In this document: one piece after another, positions 60,768-64,000 of the stretch
Layout: each line of letters begins with the position of its first letter
Numbering within the stretch: position 1 is the first letter of the stretch
DNA from: Chryseobacterium sp. ISL-80
Lineage (GTDB): Bacteria > Bacillota > Bacilli > Bacillales > Cytobacillaceae
Length of the DNA stretch: 64,000 nucleotides
Reading direction: 5' to 3'
Assembly: GCA_018613055.1 (NCBI GenBank)
Contig: JAGGQZ010000013.1
Coordinates: forward strand, 62,001 to 126,000
Translations under genes and position numbers: made by a program
The notes under the pieces: generated by a model
Databases searched by the model: none
What the model was told of the DNA's origin: nothing
The model's input: only the letters and a program-made list of their open reading frames with translations

Positions 60768-61079
60768 CTGTTCAAGGTGATCAAAGAAGCCCTAAGTGAA
60801 ATCAAAGAACTACATCATCAAGCAAAACAGACCAAGAATGCCGCAAGTAAAGGGAAATACATGTCCCTGGTGTACTTGAATGTTTTATTCCTGATTGTCT
60901 ATGTCATCCCTATTTTGTTCTCCTTCGTCATTATAGCCGGCGTCTTCTTCTACGGTCCGATTGTCTTATTAGGACTGCTCTTTTCTATTCCATTTACCTT
61001 ATTTGTCCTCTGGATAAGAACCAGAGTTTATCCCGTGATGAAAAGCAACCTTCTTAATGGAGAAAGTCTGTCTAAATAA
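60768..61079 (+). CDS. Hypothetical membrane protein, probable CTG start
   Basis: A 103-residue protein with an N-terminal amphipathic basic helix and two membrane helices (about 42-64 and 67-88). The only ribosome site, AGGAGG at 60755-60760, is 7 bases before an in-frame CTG at 60768; the in-frame TTG at 60750 precedes the site and the GTG at 60777 is 16 bases away. CTG is therefore the best-placed start. Fourth gene of the operon; function unknown. Confidence 0.6.
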   Translation: MFKVIKEALSEIKELHHQAKQTKNAASKGKYMSLVYLNVLFLIVYVIPILFSFVIIAGVFFYGPIVLLGLLFSIPFTLFVLWIRTRVYPVMKSNLLNGESLSK

Positions 61080-61179
61080 TGATGGATTGTGTTTTTTGTC
61101 GAACAAAAAACTGAAACGAGACAAGCTTCCATAACGACTAAGAGTGTGAATACTTTTGAGTTAGTGTGGGGGAATCAAG

Positions 61180-61317
61180 ATGACAGGTGTTTCAAAGAGG
61201 TTTTTCATTGGCATGGCTATTTTTGCGGTCGCGGCCTTTGTATATGCAGGTACCGTACTGTTAACGTCTCAGGAAAAAATGGAGTTAAGAGCTGAAAGAA
61301 ATGAAGCAGTAAAATAA
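61180..61317 (+). CDS. Small single-pass membrane protein (45 aa)
   Basis: A 45-residue reading frame starting ATG at 61180, 7 bases after GTGGGGG, with one membrane helix (about 8-28) and a charged C-terminal helix. It ends just before a perfect terminator hairpin, so it is likely the last gene of the operon. Confidence 0.6.
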   Translation: MTGVSKRFFIGMAIFAVAAFVYAGTVLLTSQEKMELRAERNEAVK

Positions 61318-61325
61318 ATAGGCGA

Positions 61326-61361
61326 AAAACATGGAGCAGGAAATTTCCTGCTCCATGTTTT
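61326..61361. terminator. Bidirectional terminator
   Basis: A perfect 18-bp inverted repeat with no unpaired bases between the arms (61326-61343 and 61344-61361), AAAA/TTTT at the ends. Serves the operon above and the convergent NlpC/P60 gene. Confidence 0.9.
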
Positions 61362-61398
61362 ATTGCTTTATGACTGTGGTAAATACAAAGACATTGAT

Positions 61399-62481
61399 TT
61401 AGTAGAATCTCTTAAACCCTTCAAAATGTTTAGCATAGTAGGTCTCACTCAAGCTGGAAATCATGACGCCGCCTGAAGTGCCAGCATGGATGAATTCGTT
61501 GTTCCCAAGATAGATTCCCATATGGGAGATGCCCTTCTTATAGGTGTTTTCAAAGAATACAAGATCTCCGGGCTGCGGCTCGTTCACATAGAAAGAGCGG
61601 TTGTAATATCCTTCTGATGAATAACGTCCCATCTGCTTTCCAGCTTTGTTGTAGGCGTAATAGATGAATCCACTGCAGTCAAATCCATCAGGTGTGCTTC
61701 CTGCCCAGAGATAAGGGACGCCCATGTATTCTTTGGCAATGGATATCACATTTGACTCAGCAGCTGAGGTTGGCTGTTGAACAGTTTGCTCGGTTGATAC
61801 TTTGGCTTTAGATTCAGTCTGTTTGTTGACTTTCAGTTTCTGGCCAACAAAGATAAGATCGGAAGAAAGATTGTTAAGCTCCTTCAACTGCTTGACAGTC
61901 ATATCATACCGGAAGGCAATTTTGCTTAATGTATCACCGGACTTAATAATGTAATCTGATTGTTCGGTCTTTGCCGGAGTATGTACAGGTGAAGCCGGTT
62001 TCACCGGTTCCTTCTTTGCTGTAACGGTCTGTACTGCTCCTTTCACAGCTGTTCCGTTGGAAACTTTCAGTTTTTGTCCAGGATAGATGAGGTGTCCCTT
62101 GATGTCATTCAAGCTCATCAGGTCAGCCAGCTTGATTTTGTGGCTGGCAGCAATCTTGCTAAGAGTGTCGCCGCTCTTTACGGTATACACTTCAGCCTTA
62201 TTAACTGCAGCTTTTTGAGCGGCAGTTGGTTTAACCACTGTCGGAGCAGAGATTGTTGTTTTCTGGGCGAATGGAGGAACCGCCAGCTTCTGATTTGCAT
62301 AAATTAAATCTGAAGACAGTTTATTTGTCTTTTTTAATTCTGAAACACTAGTTTTATATGTAGAAGCAATTCGGGATAAGGTATCCCCTTTTTTAACAGT
62401 ATATGTATCGGCAGAGGCAATTCCGGCAAACGTCGTAGACAGAAGGGCAGCAGTCATAAGAGTAGCGGCTTGTTTCTTCAT
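61399..62481 (-). CDS. Secreted LysM-NlpC/P60 DL-endopeptidase (LytE-like)
   Basis: A 360-residue secreted cell-wall hydrolase. Signal peptide (cleavage near ASA-DT), three LysM repeats (each with YTVKKGDTLSRI or a variant) separated by Thr/Pro/Lys linkers, and a C-terminal NlpC/P60 domain with catalytic Cys in DGFDCSGF and His in ISHMGIY, then IHAG. This class cleaves the D-gamma-Glu-meso-DAP bond of stem peptides during growth or separation. The architecture is that of B. subtilis LytE (334 residues); LytF and CwlS have more repeats. Confidence 0.92.
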   Translation of the reverse strand: MKKQAATLMTAALLSTTFAGIASADTYTVKKGDTLSRIASTYKTSVSELKKTNKLSSDLIYANQKLAVPPFAQKTTISAPTVVKPTAAQKAAVNKAEVYTVKSGDTLSKIAASHKIKLADLMSLNDIKGHLIYPGQKLKVSNGTAVKGAVQTVTAKKEPVKPASPVHTPAKTEQSDYIIKSGDTLSKIAFRYDMTVKQLKELNNLSSDLIFVGQKLKVNKQTESKAKVSTEQTVQQPTSAAESNVISIAKEYMGVPYLWAGSTPDGFDCSGFIYYAYNKAGKQMGRYSSEGYYNRSFYVNEPQPGDLVFFENTYKKGISHMGIYLGNNEFIHAGTSGGVMISSLSETYYAKHFEGFKRFY

Positions 62482-62611
62482 TTTTTCGACAGCACTCCAA
62501 TTCTTGTAATATTTACTAGTATTTTATCATAGAAAAAGGTACAAATGGTACGAATTTCTGACAATTAATAGCAGGATGTTCCATAATTAACATTTTATTT
62601 TTGGAAATCTA

Positions 62612-62640
62612 TTTACAATTTATATTAAGTTTAATAGAAT
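62612..62640 (+). promoter_or_regulatory. Sigma-A promoter for small gene at 62674
   Basis: TTTACA (62612-62617), 17 bases, TAGAAT (62635-62640); leader of about 27 bases to the ATG. Confidence 0.6.
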
Positions 62641-62673
62641 GATGTCATTGTAGATCAATCGGGAGGCTTTAAA

Positions 62674-62826
62674 ATGGACACTCAGGAGAAACCGACAGAA
62701 TGGAATCAGGAGCTCTTTTTCGATGTAATGAAAAGGACTTTCGAAAAAGGAACGAATAGTGAGGAAATGACAATTCAAAAGCTGATGGACGATTTGATTA
62801 TTGATCTAAAAACAATCACCGGATGA
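62674..62826 (+). CDS. Small hypothetical acidic protein (50 aa)
   Basis: A 50-residue acidic soluble protein, helical in appearance, with Trp and Phe in the first third (TEWNQELFFDVM). It has a good sigma-A promoter, CGGGAGG at 8 bases before the ATG, and a terminator-like hairpin right after it, so it is very likely expressed. No family recognised. Confidence 0.65.
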   Translation: MDTQEKPTEWNQELFFDVMKRTFEKGTNSEEMTIQKLMDDLIIDLKTITG

Positions 62827-62827
62827 A

Positions 62828-62863
62828 AACTGGCTGCCTATGAGTTTGGCGCCAGTATTTTTT
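62828..62863 (+). terminator. Terminator after small gene
   Basis: ACTGGC pairs with GCCAGT, with partial inner pairing, followed by T residues. The 250 bases after it to 63109 show no gene. Confidence 0.65.
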
Positions 62864-63109
62864 TGCACTTTTGCCCCATGTGCCACGGCTTTCTTATTCA
62901 GTATGAATTTGAGGGGGATAACTGATCATTGGGGAAAGGCAGGCAAATGAATCGACAGTCGTAGGGACCTAGTGAAACCAGAGAAGAAAATGTAGAAATA
63001 TATATTAACAGAAATAGTTTGTGAATATTTAGAATAATATTGACTAGTCCTTAAGTCCTAAATTAATATAATAGGTAGATATATAATAATCAGGTGGACG
63101 GGATGAACT

Positions 63110-63481
63110 GTGAAAATTGAGAGTGTTGTATATAGCTTGAATAATTTTATGGAAAAACAGCAATATAGTTCTGCGAGGAGTATGATTCTTAAGGAATGGA
63201 ATCGTATAACGGAGCCTTTAAACTTTAAGTTGCTAGGTGCTGAAGCCAAAGAGTTGGTAAAAGTTATTGCTAAAGAAAAGGAAGATGCTGATTTTATTCA
63301 ATTGAGTGAAAAGGAAAAGCGTTTACTGAATTTGCTAAATGAAGCGGTCAGGGAAGTCAAACTCCCATATGCTAAGAAGCTTTTTTTTGAGCACAAAGAG
63401 TTGTATGAGCTCTCCTATGCACAAAGGTGGCTTACTTCTGATGCTCGGTTTATGTGTTATGCTTGGAGTAGGGGAATTTAA
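63110..63481 (+). CDS. Hypothetical protein (123 aa)
   Basis: A 123-residue charged, helical cytosolic protein with no recognised family. Start is uncertain: GTG at 63110 has GGTGG at about 12 bases, and an ATG at 63104 in another frame stops after five codons. It is followed by a clear hairpin. Confidence 0.55.
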   Translation: MKIESVVYSLNNFMEKQQYSSARSMILKEWNRITEPLNFKLLGAEAKELVKVIAKEKEDADFIQLSEKEKRLLNLLNEAVREVKLPYAKKLFFEHKELYELSYAQRWLTSDARFMCYAWSRGI

Positions 63482-63516
63482 TAGCATGAATAGGTTAAAG
63501 ATGAAAAATGAAATGT

Positions 63517-63555
63517 GAAGGATGAAGCATATCGATGTTGCTTCATCCTTCTTTT
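63517..63555. terminator. Bidirectional terminator
   Basis: GAAGGATGAAGCA pairs with TGCTTCATCCTTC (63517-63529 and 63539-63551), T run on the plus strand. Confidence 0.85.
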
Positions 63556-63558
63556 CAC

Positions 63559-63890
63559 TTATAATACCTGTCCTAGGAATGCCTTAGTAAGTTCATGTTT
63601 TGGATTGCCAAATAATTCGCTAGGTACATCCTACTCAACAGTATACCCGCCATCCATAAAGATGATGTGATCGCCGAATTTACGGGTAAATCTCATTTCA
63701 TGAGTTACGACCACCATCGTCATGACTTCTTAGGCGAGATCTTTCATAACCTTGAGGACTTCTCTGGCATCTCGGGTTCGATGGCGGAGGTAGGTTCATC
63801 GAACAGCATGACCTTTGGTTCTATGGCAAGTGTCCTGGCAATGGCAACACGCTGCTTTTGTCCGCCAGATAATTCTCAGGGATAGTCTTC
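63559..63890 (-). pseudogene. Decayed amino-acid ABC transporter ATP-binding protein (GlnQ-like remnant)
   Basis: On the minus strand [22 protein letters not shown] and LFDEPTSA, then VVVTHEM and ELFGNPKHELTKAFL, are those of polar amino-acid ABC ATPases from signature to C-terminus (about 105 of 240 residues). The frame has a TGA just before the signature, a frameshift after [11 protein letters not shown], a TAA after KDLA and a TAG after GGYTVE. The Walker A half is missing. It is a non-functional relic; no permease or binding-protein partner is seen. Confidence 0.85.
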
Positions 63891-64000
63891 TAGAATTATA
63901 AGAATATCAGATAACCAGACACGAAAGACAGGAGCTAATGGAAAAAGCAATATTAAAAAGACACCAAGCATATCCAACAAGCATGAAAATCCCGTGATAA

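Noticed and set aside
63939-63997. 19-codon frame with AGGAG site at the window end
   Set aside because: Too short and without context; adjacent sequence is cut by the window edge.

Overview
The window comes from a low-to-medium GC, endospore-forming, flagellated member of the Bacillaceae. The evidence is spoIID, spoIIQ and spoIIID, mbl, flhO/flhP, TTG/GTG starts behind strong Shine-Dalgarno sequences, and conserved gene blocks (ywmB-murA-spoIID; spoIIQ; spoIIID; mbl-flhO-flhP; fabZ; ywpF/ssbB; ywqA/ywqB) in Bacillus subtilis-like order. A complex I gene (nuoN), absent from B. subtilis but present in B. cereus, Mesobacillus and Cytobacillus relatives, opens the window. Species cannot be fixed from the sequence alone. 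No rRNA, tRNA, CRISPR array or intact transposase was seen.

Layout. 1-8 kb: end of nuo, DUF1146, ywmB, murA, spoIID, a NERD-domain protein, a VanZ-family protein and spoIIQ. 8-17.8 kb: a PBP3-type lipoprotein transpeptidase, a membrane protein, a gamma-glutamyltransferase, and an operon with symporter small and large subunits, a cNMP/CBS/DUF294 regulator and a DEDDh exonuclease. 17.8-24.5 kb (minus strand, AT-rich): a compact module of three related secreted coiled-coil proteins, a signal peptidase I, a zinc-ribbon protein, a degenerate HD-GYP membrane protein and a NarL-type two-component system. 24.6-26.1 kb: a LysM protein and spoIIID.

26.3-45.7 kb: a type VII secretion (T7SSb-like) island between spoIIID and mbl, which are neighbours in B. 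subtilis. It encodes an FHA-EssC ATPase, an EsaB/YukD ubiquitin-like protein, a lipoprotein, a reverse-arranged lipase effector with a small helical partner, two WXG100 proteins, and a complete phosphothreonine circuit: a DUF6382-FHA protein, a PP2C phosphatase, a membrane Ser/Thr kinase with TPRs, and a membrane protein whose tail carries ten T-x-x-L motifs. A 1638-residue Ig-repeat membrane protein closes it. The lipase, lipoprotein and partner resemble the S. aureus TslA/TilA/TlaA arrangement. EssA, YueB and a canonical EssB are not visible; the DUF6382 and Ig-repeat proteins are candidate replacements (inference).

46-58 kb: mbl, flhO-flhP behind a near-consensus sigma-D promoter, an EpuA-family protein, fabZ, an acidic lipoprotein, ywpF, ssbB, a membrane protein, the SNF2 protein ywqA and the SWIM protein ywqB. 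58-64 kb: an envelope operon (Yip1-like, HlyD-like and further membrane proteins), a LysM-NlpC/P60 hydrolase, small genes and a decayed ABC ATPase.

Beyond genes, the window holds several repeat classes: four intergenic arrays at three loci, all with an exact 21-bp period but a different core at each array; three sites with hairpins built on a GACGGTTC-type core; a large structured repeat in the flhOP leader; and a 187-bp element with imperfect terminal inverted repeats after murA.
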